Assembly (NCBI GenBank): GCA_934370915.1 | Contig: CAKRNI010000007.1 | Span: forward strand, 1 to 28,291 | From: an uncultured Lachnospiraceae bacterium | GTDB lineage: Bacteria; Bacillota; Clostridia; Lachnospirales; Lachnospiraceae | DNA: 28,291 nucleotides | Direction of reading: 5' to 3' | Shown: piece by piece, positions 10,501 through 16,802 of the stretch | Layout of the letters: each line of letters begins with the position of its first letter | How positions within the stretch are numbered: the stretch's first letter is position 1 | Program-made: the position numbers and the translations under genes | Notes under the pieces: model-generated | The model's input: only the letters and a program-made list of their open reading frames with translations | Databases searched by the model: none | What the model was told of the DNA's origin: nothing

Positions 10501-11633
10501 TTTACAAGCCGCACATTATAATCTGATGAAAAAATTTCTTTATGCCGGTATATATTAAATTCCAGTTCAGGAGTCTCAACTCCATATTCCGGATGATCCC
10601 AGCTTTCTTCCCCATCCTGACGGATCACCAGATAAAATACCATATCTGACGGAATGATTCTCATATCTGCTTTATAAAGCCGTTGATGATTGGGCGCATT
10701 GATACATGCTTTAAAATCCATCCATTCATGAAGATATTCCGGATTCCAGCTGCCCTCTGTATACCAGCCGGAATCACTTCGCATCGTGATCTTATAGCGT
10801 ACCATTGTCTTGTTATATCGTTCTTCCTCTGACATCGTGCTGCCCACAGCATTCTCGTTCGCGATCGCTGAACCATTGTTGTGGATCCTGATCGCGTCAC
10901 CACTCCAGGTTACCTCATACAGATTCTCTCCCATCACCGATTTAGCTATATTCTTATCCTGCGACGCATCAAGCCAGCCCACATTTCCCCCTGTGGAACC
11001 ATTATCCCACACGCTCTGAGGCTCAATTTTCGCAATATCCCGTATGAATTCCTTCCCCAACACGAATTCCGTATCCAATGCACCGGGGCCGTCGGAAAAA
11101 GGCAGTACCTGAAATGGCACTGCCGTATCTTCCGAAGTCGCTTCCCGGATCGCGTCCGGCGCTTCTTTTCCTGCTGCCATTCCTGCAGACGATGCCTGTT
11201 CCATAACTGCAATTGCCCGATCTTCAATCTCCCGGTTATCAGCTACCCAGGCAAATTTTGTTCCTGCATCGTCCTTCACATATTTCACGATATTGGCGCT
11301 GGAAGTCGTAGATGCAATCTCAGCGTAAAGTTCCGGGTCAAACTGTTTTGCCGCTTTCTTCAGCGCAGACCAGTTATCCGGATATGCCCAGAATAACCGT
11401 TTTGCCTGAGTTTCCGTAAGGGGAGATGGCATCGTATCAAACTTATACATATCGTACCGGTCTACTTTTTTCCATCCTTTTCCTCCATCCAGGCAAAAGA
11501 ATGGGGCCGTCGATTTCTGCGGCCATATATCAGATGCCTCAGACGGGAACGGGAGTGGAACTCCCACTCCCGTAATTATCATGACCACTGCCAGCAATCC
11601 AGCCAGTATACGCTTTCGTTTCTTTCCTTCCAT
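1485..11633 (-). CDS. Giant Cna-B/SpaA-repeat surface adhesin with thioester-like domain and TPKTG sorting signal
   Basis: This 3382-residue secreted protein is probably an adhesin or stalk covalently fixed to the cell wall. In order: signal peptide (about 1-33); putative thioester domain with Cys47, a TQ-type motif (73-82) and Gln175; an early Cna-B-like module (about 375-480); Cys/His-rich segments (about 520-600 and 745-785); an acidic DEDDDNDEE run (about 707-715); then Cna-B/SpaA modules whose closing E-x-x-x-P-x-GY strands lie near residues 921, 1766 (degenerate), 2093, 2627, 2775, 3000, 3107 and 3198. Opening K-strands such as VQLSKLDIATGEELSGA (about 3150) supply the Lys that in this fold bonds to an Asn/Asp with a catalytic Glu. 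Then come a Pro/Thr/Glu stalk (3230-3309), TPKTG (3339-3343), a membrane helix and a charged tail. The ATG at 11633 has GGGGGA six bases upstream, 15 bp after the previous stop. Large parts (about 1000-1500 and 2260-2600) match nothing I know. No sortase gene is nearby. Confidence 0.88.
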   Translation of the reverse strand: MEGKKRKRILAGLLAVVMIITGVGVPLPFPSEASDIWPQKSTAPFFCLDGGKGWKKVDRYDMYKFDTMPSPLTETQAKRLFWAYPDNWSALKKAAKQFDPELYAEIASTTSSANIVKYVKDDAGTKFAWVADNREIEDRAIAVMEQASSAGMAAGKEAPDAIREATSEDTAVPFQVLPFSDGPGALDTEFVLGKEFIRDIAKIEPQSVWDNGSTGGNVGWLDASQDKNIAKSVMGENLYEVTWSGDAIRIHNNGSAIANENAVGSTMSEEERYNKTMVRYKITMRSDSGWYTEGSWNPEYLHEWMDFKACINAPNHQRLYKADMRIIPSDMVFYLVIRQDGEESWDHPEYGVETPELEFNIYRHKEIFSSDYNVRLVKQDDETGMPLKGSQFYLYEKFEDGDRISKADGEGKLAEKNLSFRPWGGFQVFSEGTTNEKGEITYKDARKYTYEKTYCDGHAIPSWASMPDNRGDGDVGNEDGEKTDAYEEAAEQTRDNNRAAAKQWLELVEACEAEAEGGCHFHWLADESAYDEVQEVLECGEAEGRSRESNGNERKIRAVSEEAFGKSGCRADCEDTYQKFIRLRFTYTWKEIQARNGYILHDLHRDDIPVEMIMTDSSQAGANAEKISGSSRDIAENIWYSGNGKTDESTVSERKIPMVKSPVGTILRETSSNAEANAKDAAIKTTASNAEKKSLFQRFYDWFAERSLDEDDDNDEEADGWGEYKGTGDFEEILADAKVDGIRHLDCGDSEKYSHCNGSENCKDAWHVYDHRTEGRIHITKKDRDLFRRENEKYSSYGDTEGDGTLQGAVYGLFAAEDIVHPDAEMAENGILTHTGIVYKKHDLVAAATTDQDGNADFLCYTEAPGMEYDYTAGKIRKRTDIIWNGPENLYQENMEKNGNCWIGRPLILGKYYIKELSRSEGYELSVNGLDQEMTNRGTGFDTPISVTDANGTAVVAMPELAAAMEGDDGSGKGYDELPFTVTSSGTSSENGEGGYEIFAYGFPEGTKFYRVDTGEELVTGPHVTGKERVIVRDEAGRTVWKQAESDFSDILYQPERDASGNITGQEPVSRMEPQILKAEQIPEKTPMILSDLSVDEEDGGFRVKLGDCDLSDETSENFLFLKAQTEEVLGRNGYEVPVTAGGVRSLKDAPVYSRGVKKGQKDIWGMTTEPGEPAKKTVYGAAIQEITVSAQKNDCILDLMRGIFTWYQEHPQWNFGGIEGIRKGGEDYRVTVYAGASSVRNRRFFTSKVENGKKTADRVYAVYEDPVNLRWVYQEYKSSGKFQFRTDRQYVIGTAGNTRYYLDATLTPVLMPGTDGRLTEILHQVMMYHKKGEEVIDYLSGDPAHGYRVPQTRLEDKIEITTEKEIVEKDVELQNVVREKVGAYRIQVQTFGKDAFGKDLTDRKTSLTLNFIAKLPEKDHVLTEKEILTIGNANIWGYKGGDRIGYAEYLVKFSGAALAASVSKDQDHSDTYITVKRLIYRGQDKISEDGDTGSSPVLVLERPVKQKVHIEKKTDDGENIGNFRFKIYLKSNLEQIFCTKDGEIFWLDKNGAPVQIEEYREKFPELVQKIYTKQEERQVLETVERKTAPDCEEAGSINGYNYEKFFAAIRTADTDLWKRTGRLRNTSFKPFVSSFITGKENEINTSEYAKENAKRSDAVRQFAIDWYLKEEQESLKQGISTYSDESYDHALYLAIRKAENYLQPFFKYDLGKIYAIAWDSEEKGGSDGDKTTLAVRKEEGQAQEEAASVVSRYLPYGEYVIVEEQPYASELLDFKNKHYEIDAPKEIFLPEADGQNESGDDWKENYIYRSEDSPWDLAKKYLIRFNEEWAKNQKQEIKEYVILAHSNDGDFEVYPYGLSEKRRGGHYEPYGNEMVKQYYHYRSDSENGENENGKETMTGVKTAYDREYAPMLVPWSIVDPKEQENNTDWTGYGEKKFLDRKYLSNLRIEKLDAETGEPILHDDAVFGVYRAERDEAEDGDGAVKYYTADTMILGSRNFLEAMGAKEIRSFARRNAGVGELFYGTVPAGTPICQEKDLIGFTDKDGLQTGTIMALPTIRDIAEKGILQAVGYAKTSNPLSAGVYVVAEVKPPSGYVRSEPVAVEIYSDGIRYSGGWTKEKTTAAVYGYEQYPDGIHPENVTDTARIYVENTATILKVSKTKTIDSTRGMKVSGRVEGTITELRARYGLENLDLAYDHAGIYQGFGWKKGTLEMLEQRKHDGERVEIVYENGIFQGYGYVTRRLETSDHQNPYVSGAKLALYDAIRVKRTGDSQDHAFEGVEITRDRNGNVTDIVVKEGHAGEKLEFSRRGMSEEESPGEEIWEIRTVKRKDTPVLFYDLGNLDVVKKGKDGTLYGYDRAGRQQKITFDTESIYALKNGQPVFEIYGGDFTKLVYDRKSKVFTAIDPESTLYHLDESLCRDAEVDVYTGLAYVKRLETGANGREQQIFYVWPVVKETDTEGNLIGRRKILTGRPAEIMEGSESAYITGTWNPEAETFEKRLEPVLDEFGLVKYYPESGALYKKGEPVYDRDGDYVTYRYEDLLEMENRAAYHLNEREDLLQVGQPEDETDDMPLKHRKGESYLIPNVWISGEKTIKDGRMDENTDGQVDLLRRVIPGSYILEELEAPAGYVRTFPSAVEVQETKEIQRVILSDEKTKVEISKIDGTENHRPNIENRTDRDENERGTEIRGAYSQNFVKGAKLALFKTKRVNTDDYEKYPRGYYLVKAEKTPAVWNSEDPVDNHKVSVTAMWITDGKPKYFEGIPAGDYILEEMEAPTGYLPAAMEITVEETGDLQSFILKDDHTKLEILKYERNASGEKEPLFWPASAEFILCEAVLDENGEVKTENGDYLYRKDRIVDRWKADDLSEYIPVIPESYEKMFGEYGNEFRQFSWKKEDQRRTISGNARLLENIATENKEVITQLWELSDGSRMRVSVTANGDPEKLEPDDHPSPAFEYQFHYHTGSSGQYPEMISYDTRAGLHRIDRIPEGKYVLLETRIPDGYQGMDPMLVTVSQMGSIIRYEVENRRNTEEKTAFGRVRIRKTDVDDKSLKLSDAWFEAVCVQTGERTVFVTGEDGIALSPELPIGYLKNGAWSMYEYEVREILAPPGYGYSGEIVSVVFDREKENLIQLYEVSIENKKTKVQLSKLDIATGEELSGASMELKTIDGTIIDSWISGKTPHFVEGTLIAGETYILTEISAPDGYETAEAIRFTVPKDGNFIKIEMTDRRKTPERPVEPTETETSTKPEAPETTPPAETPTEPEESETPVRPTEPEYPTVPVPHDRPKRPVEAEWTESESESESKPDRKKTYGTITAHYERKGFGSAKGHVHQKDRTSRITPKTGDTGRTEFAVLGLFIGSLGLWYLHMKKEENERKEEHEDKK
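1496..1619 (-). other. Cell-wall sorting signal (TPKTG, hydrophobic helix, charged tail)
   Basis: Codons at 1605-1619 read T-P-K-T-G, followed by D, a hydrophobic stretch (FAVLGLFIGSLGLWYL) and a Lys/Glu-rich tail. This is the three-part layout recognised by sortases. The motif has Thr in place of the leading Leu of LPxTG. Variants of the form xPKTG are known for clostridial class B/D-type sortases, so a non-SrtA enzyme is likely; that part is inference. Confidence 0.85.
1707..1946 (-). repeat. Pro/Thr/Glu-rich wall-spanning stalk
   Basis: Residues about 3230-3309 of the giant protein are a low-complexity run of P, T, E and S (for example PETTPPAETPTEPEESETP) ending in alternating Ser-Glu. 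Such stalks usually lie just before the sorting signal and thread through the peptidoglycan. At DNA level the plus strand shows a matching ccg/tct-rich near-repeat tract, which may vary in length between strains. Confidence 0.8.
11080..11510 (-). other. Putative thioester (TQxA-type) domain of the giant adhesin
   Basis: Three motifs occur in the order expected for Cys-Gln thioester domains of Gram-positive adhesins: an aromatic-Cys motif (FFCLDGG, Cys47, codon 11493-11495); a TQxA-like motif (TETQAKRLFW, residues 73-82); and a hydrophobic-Gln-hydrophobic motif (PFQVLPF, Gln175, codon 11109-11111). The Cys-to-Gln spacing of 128 residues is of the right order. In known examples the internal thioester reacts with host amines and binds covalently. 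The domain call rests on motif order only. Confidence 0.55.
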
Positions 11634-11648
11634 ACTGATCCCCCGCCA

Positions 11649-14600
11649 TTATTTTTTTCCAAGTGTCTGAACGATTCCACCAACACACCAGGCTCCTGTT
11701 TTATCCACCGTATATCCATCCGGAGTTACACAGTCCGCCAGCATATAACCACTTTTCTGATCCATGTAGTAGCACCTTCCATCGATCCAGTTCCAGCCTC
11801 TGGTCATTCTTCCGCTCGGTCCGAAGAAATACCACTTTTCTCCGTCTTTCAGCCAGCCCTTCAGCATCCTTCCCTGACTTCCATCGCTGATCTTCTGGAG
11901 ATAATACCAGCCTCCATCCTTTTCATCGAGAAACCACCCGGTATCCATCCTGCCGTCATCTGCAAAATGGAACCACGAAGCCTTTTCCTGCTCCTCTTTG
12001 GCGTACGGATTGTAGATCCATGCCCACTCATTAGCATACATTCTTCCGCCGGAAGCAAACCTCCAGCTTCCATCCTCCTGTTTTCTCCACTCCCCGGTGA
12101 TACTGCCTTTCGGCTGTTCCCATACATTCTGCGGCTTTTTCAGTACACTTCCTGTGCTTCCGCCTCCCGAAGAATGTCTGCCGGAACCGCCGGACCAGGT
12201 CTTATCCACCAGCTTGAACTTTAATTTCACCGGAATCTTTCTTTCCACATTCCCGGCACGGACCGTAATCTCATCCTCATATTCCGCCATATAGGGATAT
12301 TTTTTCATTGCTTCCGCAATCCAGACCGCTCCGGTATCCACCTCTGCTGCCCCGTTTTCTATCTTTACGGCTCCGTTTTTTGCTCTCCAGATAAGTCCAA
12401 AGCTGCCTTCCCTGTTTCCCTTTAACGCCTCCGCCGGGATCAGCTCCGCTGTAAGCTTCTGGCCTTCTGTTCCCTGCCATGTAATCGTTGGATTATATCT
12501 TGATCCCGTTTTCGTGAGTGTCAGGTCATACGTCAGTTCTTCCTGATCTACCCGGATTTCTTCCGGCATTACCACCGTCCGGTCATCCGTCACAAAATCC
12601 ACCTTCACACTGCAGGCCGCCGATTGAATATTTCCAAGGGAATCCTTTGCCGCCATAACTACTTCTGTACTCCGCACTCCATGCCCCGTCCGTTTCTCAT
12701 AAATATGCTCCGCATGGACCGCGTCATCCGCCTCCATAAGATTCAGGATCCATCTCGTATCCTTTTTAACAGTCACCTTCGCGTTCCGGTAATCGCCATC
12801 CGCGATCCCCTCTTCCACAAGGCCGGCCTCCACCTGGATCATGGTGTGATCGCCGACAGTCCAGCTGATATCTTTTTTATCGAAATAGTCCGGTGTAAAG
12901 GATCCTGACAGGATCTGAGGTGCCGATACCGTGATCGTCTCCTGCGGTTTTTTCCGGTCTCCAGTCAGGATTCTCGTCACCGTAAAATTCAAAGCTGTCT
13001 TATCGAGAGCTGCTCCTTCCGCCGCAATCTTCGTCCGGTCCTTGATCTGGAACGTCACCGGAATTCTGCAATTTGCGGTTACAGACTTCTCCTCAAAACT
13101 GGAGGCCGGTCTCGTCTTTGCTGTCAAAACCGCAAGTCCGCCCAGTGTCCCGTCGCCATAGACCGTGTCCTCAATCGGATATCGATACTGTTTTTTCGCC
13201 TGTTCTGCCTCCGCTTTCTCCACAATATCCTTAAAGAATCCCGCATTCAGGTTCAGCTCGATGGATGCGCTCTTTTTCGTATATCCAGACTCGTCCTCAT
13301 CGTCATTTTTCTTTAAGAGGATCAGCTCATCGTCATCCACGCTCCATCTCACTGCCTCGTCATCGACATCGTTATTCTTATCGACCACCGCCTGAATCTT
13401 AACGTCCTGAACTTTCGTTCCCGTCTCCAGCTTTCCGTTTAAATATCTTGCCAGAAGCTTTCCTGCCGTATCCCGCACTTCTGTAGTGATCGACGGATTC
13501 AGCCGGTCCCCGGTACGCTCCTCAATGACCCGGAAGCCGAACTCCTGAGGCTCTACCCGCACACCGGCCGCCACCTTTTTATAGACAGCCGCTACCTCCG
13601 TGTCATGTTCCGGCATCACAAACTGATAGGAGCCTCCATTCTGATAAGTCATCTTTCTTCTCCGGCCCAGAGAATCCGTATATGTCGGCACTCCATCCAA
13701 CTGGAATTTCTCCGTCTCCGTGTTCTTCGGAGCTGTGAGGACCGTCACTGTATCCCCGGCAGCCACCGCGCCCCGGTACGCCTTGTGAAATTCCTTGCTG
13801 TAGGCAGACGGACCTCTCGCCGTCAGTACCGCAACGTCATAGAAATTCTCCGAATTTGCTGCCGTATCCACCTGAAGAACCGACAACAGGTATCCCTGCA
13901 CCGGGCGCCCTACGGAATTCGGTGCAAAGTGATCCGGGGTATAGAGATCCTGTCTCGCTGCATCCTCGGTATCCACGACATGGAGAACACCGTTCTCAAG
14001 TTCCTCGTAAAAATAAAGTTCATCCTCTTTTTTCGTGTTCTGTCCCTGCACCAACGTGAAAAAATTATCGCCTTTGTTCCAGAAACCAATATGGGCATCA
14101 TAGGTGAACCTGTTGTCATCCGGGACACCGGAACCACAGACACCGGCTGCAATCTTCTCCTCCGTATCCGCAAACAGGTATGCCACATCCGCTCCGTTCT
14201 CCATACCATACCGGAAATGGAATCCGGTATCATGGGTTCCGATGAAGGTTCCCTCCCGCGCCGCGCTTCCAAGCCCGGAAGAGGCAATCCTTCCCTCAAA
14301 CCGCGCGATCTTTAGCTTGCCGGAAGCATATTTTCCGGTGATACCGCCTATGGACTGGGATCCGCTTCCTCCGATCGTTCCCATCACATGCGTATTGAAA
14401 ATATCCGTGGAATTCTGAAATCCCACGATTCCTCCTACATAACCACCGCCCTGGATTCTGGCACTTAAGTTGTCCCCGGTATTTACTTCGCAGTCCGCAA
14501 TCAGTGACTCCGCAGCCCGCCCGGCAATTCCGCCGGCAAATATCTCCTTTCCCCTTCCCGTATCGATGGCCACATGATCGGAAACACAGTTCTCCACAAC

Positions 14601-15344
14601 GGAATCCTCCAGAACATCCGCAATCACTCCTCCGGCAGTACCTGTAGTCCTGAGCGTACCGTTGACTGTCACGTTCCGGATCACCGAATGCTTTGCGCGG
14701 CCTGCGAGAATTCCCCCTTTTTCTTTCACTGTGATCACGTGTCCCGGCTTTACCTTAAGATCCATGATCTCCGCATTCTCCACCGCGCCGAACAGTCCAC
14801 CATAGTCCCAGGATGGCTGGTACATACGGAAGTTGGATACCGTCTTTCCATTTCCATCAAAATGTCCCTCAAACGGCGATACTTTTCCCGCCCGCATATC
14901 CGCTTCGGTGCGGTAAAATCCGATCGGAATCCAGTTCATTCCCCCGAGATCGATATTTTTTCCAAGCTCAAACCAGGCACCCTTATAATTTCCTGGATAA
15001 GTTCCCTCTCCGCTCCCGACTTCCATCCCCATGGACGCCAGTGCCGCAAGTCCGATCAGATGCTCTTTTGTAGTGATCTGGTACGGTTTTTCCTTTGTCC
15101 CGTCCCCATATCTTCCGCTTAGAAAGCTCATATCCCCCACATCAGAGCCCCAGATATCCTCAGCCATAGTGAATACAGCCATCTTTTCCGCAGCATCCGA
15201 CGCTGTTGCCGTTTGTTCCGCTGACGTCTCCACACTTCTTAAAACTGCCATTCCTCTTACCGGCGTTCCAAGCGCCATACAGAGTCCTAACCCTGCCAAC
15301 ATCATCTGACTCTTTTTGCACTTATGTTTCCTGCTCTTTTTCAT
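11649..15344 (-). CDS. Secreted GLUG-repeat protein with C-terminal cell-wall-binding repeats
   Basis: This 1231-residue exported protein is probably a non-covalently attached wall protein. Seen: a very basic N-terminus and signal peptide (about 1-33); a GDGTKEKPYQITTKEHL entry motif (about 80-100) followed by GLUG-like repeats rich in Gly (GGLFG, GGVIAD, GGIAG, GGIVGF; about 115-360), a pattern known from clostridial surface and protease-like proteins; an InlB-B-like strand ending FVMPEHDTEVAAVY (about 581); several Ig-like modules (about 600-1040) with repeated hallmark phrases of the form R-x-G-x-R-x-x-P; and about five aromatic/Gly cell-wall-binding repeats (about 1080-1220). An in-frame ATG exists at 15431, but the ATG at 15344 has AGAGGAG at the right distance and directly precedes a typical signal peptide, so I chose it. 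It begins 14 bp after the upstream lipoprotein gene. No catalytic domain was recognised. Confidence 0.85.
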   Translation of the reverse strand: MKKSRKHKCKKSQMMLAGLGLCMALGTPVRGMAVLRSVETSAEQTATASDAAEKMAVFTMAEDIWGSDVGDMSFLSGRYGDGTKEKPYQITTKEHLIGLAALASMGMEVGSGEGTYPGNYKGAWFELGKNIDLGGMNWIPIGFYRTEADMRAGKVSPFEGHFDGNGKTVSNFRMYQPSWDYGGLFGAVENAEIMDLKVKPGHVITVKEKGGILAGRAKHSVIRNVTVNGTLRTTGTAGGVIADVLEDSVVENCVSDHVAIDTGRGKEIFAGGIAGRAAESLIADCEVNTGDNLSARIQGGGYVGGIVGFQNSTDIFNTHVMGTIGGSGSQSIGGITGKYASGKLKIARFEGRIASSGLGSAAREGTFIGTHDTGFHFRYGMENGADVAYLFADTEEKIAAGVCGSGVPDDNRFTYDAHIGFWNKGDNFFTLVQGQNTKKEDELYFYEELENGVLHVVDTEDAARQDLYTPDHFAPNSVGRPVQGYLLSVLQVDTAANSENFYDVAVLTARGPSAYSKEFHKAYRGAVAAGDTVTVLTAPKNTETEKFQLDGVPTYTDSLGRRRKMTYQNGGSYQFVMPEHDTEVAAVYKKVAAGVRVEPQEFGFRVIEERTGDRLNPSITTEVRDTAGKLLARYLNGKLETGTKVQDVKIQAVVDKNNDVDDEAVRWSVDDDELILLKKNDDEDESGYTKKSASIELNLNAGFFKDIVEKAEAEQAKKQYRYPIEDTVYGDGTLGGLAVLTAKTRPASSFEEKSVTANCRIPVTFQIKDRTKIAAEGAALDKTALNFTVTRILTGDRKKPQETITVSAPQILSGSFTPDYFDKKDISWTVGDHTMIQVEAGLVEEGIADGDYRNAKVTVKKDTRWILNLMEADDAVHAEHIYEKRTGHGVRSTEVVMAAKDSLGNIQSAACSVKVDFVTDDRTVVMPEEIRVDQEELTYDLTLTKTGSRYNPTITWQGTEGQKLTAELIPAEALKGNREGSFGLIWRAKNGAVKIENGAAEVDTGAVWIAEAMKKYPYMAEYEDEITVRAGNVERKIPVKLKFKLVDKTWSGGSGRHSSGGGSTGSVLKKPQNVWEQPKGSITGEWRKQEDGSWRFASGGRMYANEWAWIYNPYAKEEQEKASWFHFADDGRMDTGWFLDEKDGGWYYLQKISDGSQGRMLKGWLKDGEKWYFFGPSGRMTRGWNWIDGRCYYMDQKSGYMLADCVTPDGYTVDKTGAWCVGGIVQTLGKK
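11660..12100 (-). repeat. Cell-wall-binding (CW_binding/choline-binding type) repeats
   Basis: About five tandem protein repeats of roughly 20-30 residues with the pattern W-x-F/Y-x-x-x-G-x-M-x-x-G-W (for example KWYFFGPSGRMTRGW and GWYYLQKISDGSQGRMLKGW). This is the family that attaches proteins to wall polymers such as choline-bearing teichoic acids. Which polymer is bound here cannot be told. Confidence 0.85.
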
Positions 15345-15358
15345 TTCTTTTCTCCTCT

Positions 15359-16423
15359 CTATGCCTGCGGCAGGCAGAACGCCGGACAGATCCCTATTCC
15401 GGTATCTGAAACATTCGCCTGTCTGAAACATCCTTTTTCCAGATCTGCAATATATTCCCTGTTTCCATATACAAAATTTCCGTTCTCATCCAGCTCGCAT
15501 GCCGGTGTCCGAAGCCAGAATCCCCGGCTATAGGAACTTCCCATTCCCTCCAGATTCCATATTTTCTCCCTGTACCGGTACGCCTCCTCCAGAGACAGGA
15601 GAAATAACCGGTCTCTGCACTCCTGATATGGCAGCAGATAGCTTTCGAGGCCATCCAGGCGGGTCTGTGTGAAATCACCGGCCCCGGTTCTCCCCCTATA
15701 TGCTGTCAGGACTCCCGTGTATACAAAAGACGCATCCGATGCGGCAGTCTCCGACTGCTTCTTCAGCCATTCCCGCACCCATGATCTCTTGTAATTATTG
15801 TCTTCTCCGAACGAGATCAGGATCTGCTCTTCATCCGTGCTTTCCACATCGGACCGGATCACACATTCCGCCAGAAACAGCGCGCGTTTCCCATATCTTC
15901 CACTGCCATCCTGATAATCATCATCCACACAGGAAAACCGGCAGACCTTTCCCGCAATTTCCCGCATGAGCACATCTCCGGTCCGCCACCCAGCCCGGTC
16001 TTCCTCAGCTCCAAACCTATCCCCGATTCCCGGGACCGCATCTTCCTCTATATCCGGCGCACGCCCCCGCCACTCAAATCCGATCCGGCAATCCGTAAGC
16101 AATTCGCCGTTTACATTCCTTGTCCCAAGATCCAATTTTGAAATATTGATCACCCCGGGAAACATCTGCGCGATCGCCAGTGTATCGAATGCGCCATCCT
16201 TTCCCGTTACCGTGAGTTCCTGTCTTTCTCCCCGTTCTGCGGCAGATACCGCTTCCATCAAAAACCTCCTGCCCGCTTCCCGGTCCCGCAGGATCACCGG
16301 TCCTGCTGCTGAAAGCTCCGCCATTTTCTCCGCTGCATAGGGCATCACTTCTCCCCGGCAGCTTGTAAGTACGGCAAAAGAACCGGCAGCAGCGAACCAC
16401 TTTGCCACTCTTTTTCGATTCAT
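15359..16423 (-). CDS. Putative lipoprotein with C-terminal DUF6273 domain
   Basis: A 354-residue protein. The N-terminus is basic then hydrophobic, with a lipobox-like LTSC ending at Cys22, so it is probably a lipoprotein on the outer face of the membrane. The last part (about 280-352) carries the DUF6273 signature: SRGFWLRTP, then a YIADLEKG-like strand and a closing GICPAFCLPQ. DUF6273 is common in secreted clostridial proteins and resembles fibrobacter/sulfatase-modifying-type carbohydrate or protein-binding folds; its role is not established. The middle (about 60-270) is unassigned and has several Cys residues. It is the first gene of the surface operon. AGGAGG lies four bases before the ATG, and the stop is 14 bp before the next start. 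Confidence 0.72.
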   Translation of the reverse strand: MNRKRVAKWFAAAGSFAVLTSCRGEVMPYAAEKMAELSAAGPVILRDREAGRRFLMEAVSAAERGERQELTVTGKDGAFDTLAIAQMFPGVINISKLDLGTRNVNGELLTDCRIGFEWRGRAPDIEEDAVPGIGDRFGAEEDRAGWRTGDVLMREIAGKVCRFSCVDDDYQDGSGRYGKRALFLAECVIRSDVESTDEEQILISFGEDNNYKRSWVREWLKKQSETAASDASFVYTGVLTAYRGRTGAGDFTQTRLDGLESYLLPYQECRDRLFLLSLEEAYRYREKIWNLEGMGSSYSRGFWLRTPACELDENGNFVYGNREYIADLEKGCFRQANVSDTGIGICPAFCLPQA

Positions 16424-16440
16424 TTTTCCTCCTGGATGTT

Positions 16441-16465
16441 CCGGCTAAAGCCGCCGGCAGCTTTT
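16441..16465 (-). promoter_or_regulatory. Two mutually exclusive hairpins just upstream of the surface operon's first ribosome site
   Basis: In the RNA, AAAGC (16460-16464) can pair with GCTTT (16447-16451), or CCGGC (16453-16457) can pair with GCCGG (16441-16445). The two stems share bases, so only one can form at a time. They end about eight bases before the AGGAGG site (16428-16433). Stems are only five pairs each, so significance is uncertain. Confidence 0.35.
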
Positions 16466-16581
16466 CGATAAGACAGATCATAGACCTGCTTCCTAAGATT
16501 TTTAAGACTTCAAAAAGACCTATTATGATTTGACTGAAACTCCCCGATCGGTTTGTCCCTCTGTATGCCCATAACTATATC

Positions 16582-16630
16582 ACAGGGTATCCCCGTAATC
16601 CATATCGGATCTGTAAAACAACAGCCCTGT
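16582..16630 (-). promoter_or_regulatory. Candidate three-way-junction RNA in the surface operon leader
   Basis: The 49-nt segment can fold with an outer stem ACAGGG/CCCTGT (16625-16630 with 16582-16587) enclosing two hairpins that abut without unpaired bases: CTGT/ACAG (16621-16624 with 16611-16614) and ATCC/GGAT (16607-16610 with 16598-16601). A 10-base unpaired strand (TACGGGGATA) closes the junction. I could not match it to a known riboswitch consensus. The rest of the 16424-16700 leader shows only a weak CGAAAAT/ATTTTCG hairpin near 16650-16672. Confidence 0.4.
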
Positions 16631-16709
16631 TATTTAGTCAGTATCACGAAAATATTTTTTGATTTTCGTCATTTTCGCCAGAACAGACTGTCACCAGTAC
16701 CGATACAGC

Positions 16710-16737
16710 ATTATTTATAAGCGGTTTTCGATGTCAA
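16710..16737 (-). promoter_or_regulatory. Promoter of the surface-protein operon
   Basis: On the minus strand a perfect TTGACA -35 box (16732-16737) is followed 16 bp later by AATAAT (16710-16715). Transcription would start near 16703, giving a leader of about 280 nt before the lipoprotein gene at 16423. The first two T's of the -35 are the last two of the upstream terminator's U-tract. Confidence 0.6.
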
Positions 16738-16767
16738 AAAGGCAGGGTATGCCGCGCACACCCTGCC
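16736..16767 (-). terminator. Intrinsic terminator of the pilus-like operon
   Basis: An 8-bp GC-rich stem (GGCAGGGT paired with ACCCTGCC, arms 16760-16767 and 16741-16748) is followed on the minus strand by five T's (16736-16740). It lies about 35 bp past the stop of the pilus ATPase gene, with the polarity expected to end the pilus-like operon. Confidence 0.85.
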
Positions 16768-16802
16768 TTTCGACCAGATTCTTTCTTTTTTATTCTACTG
16801 CC

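Noticed and set aside
13605..14315. 236-codon plus-strand open frame opposite the GLUG protein
   Set aside because: Antisense shadow of a repeat-rich gene; no recognisable domain, no ribosome site.
15345..15431. Upstream extension of the GLUG protein to an ATG at 15431
   Set aside because: It would overlap the end of the lipoprotein gene and place non-signal sequence before a clear signal peptide; the ATG at 15344 has its own AGAGGAG site.
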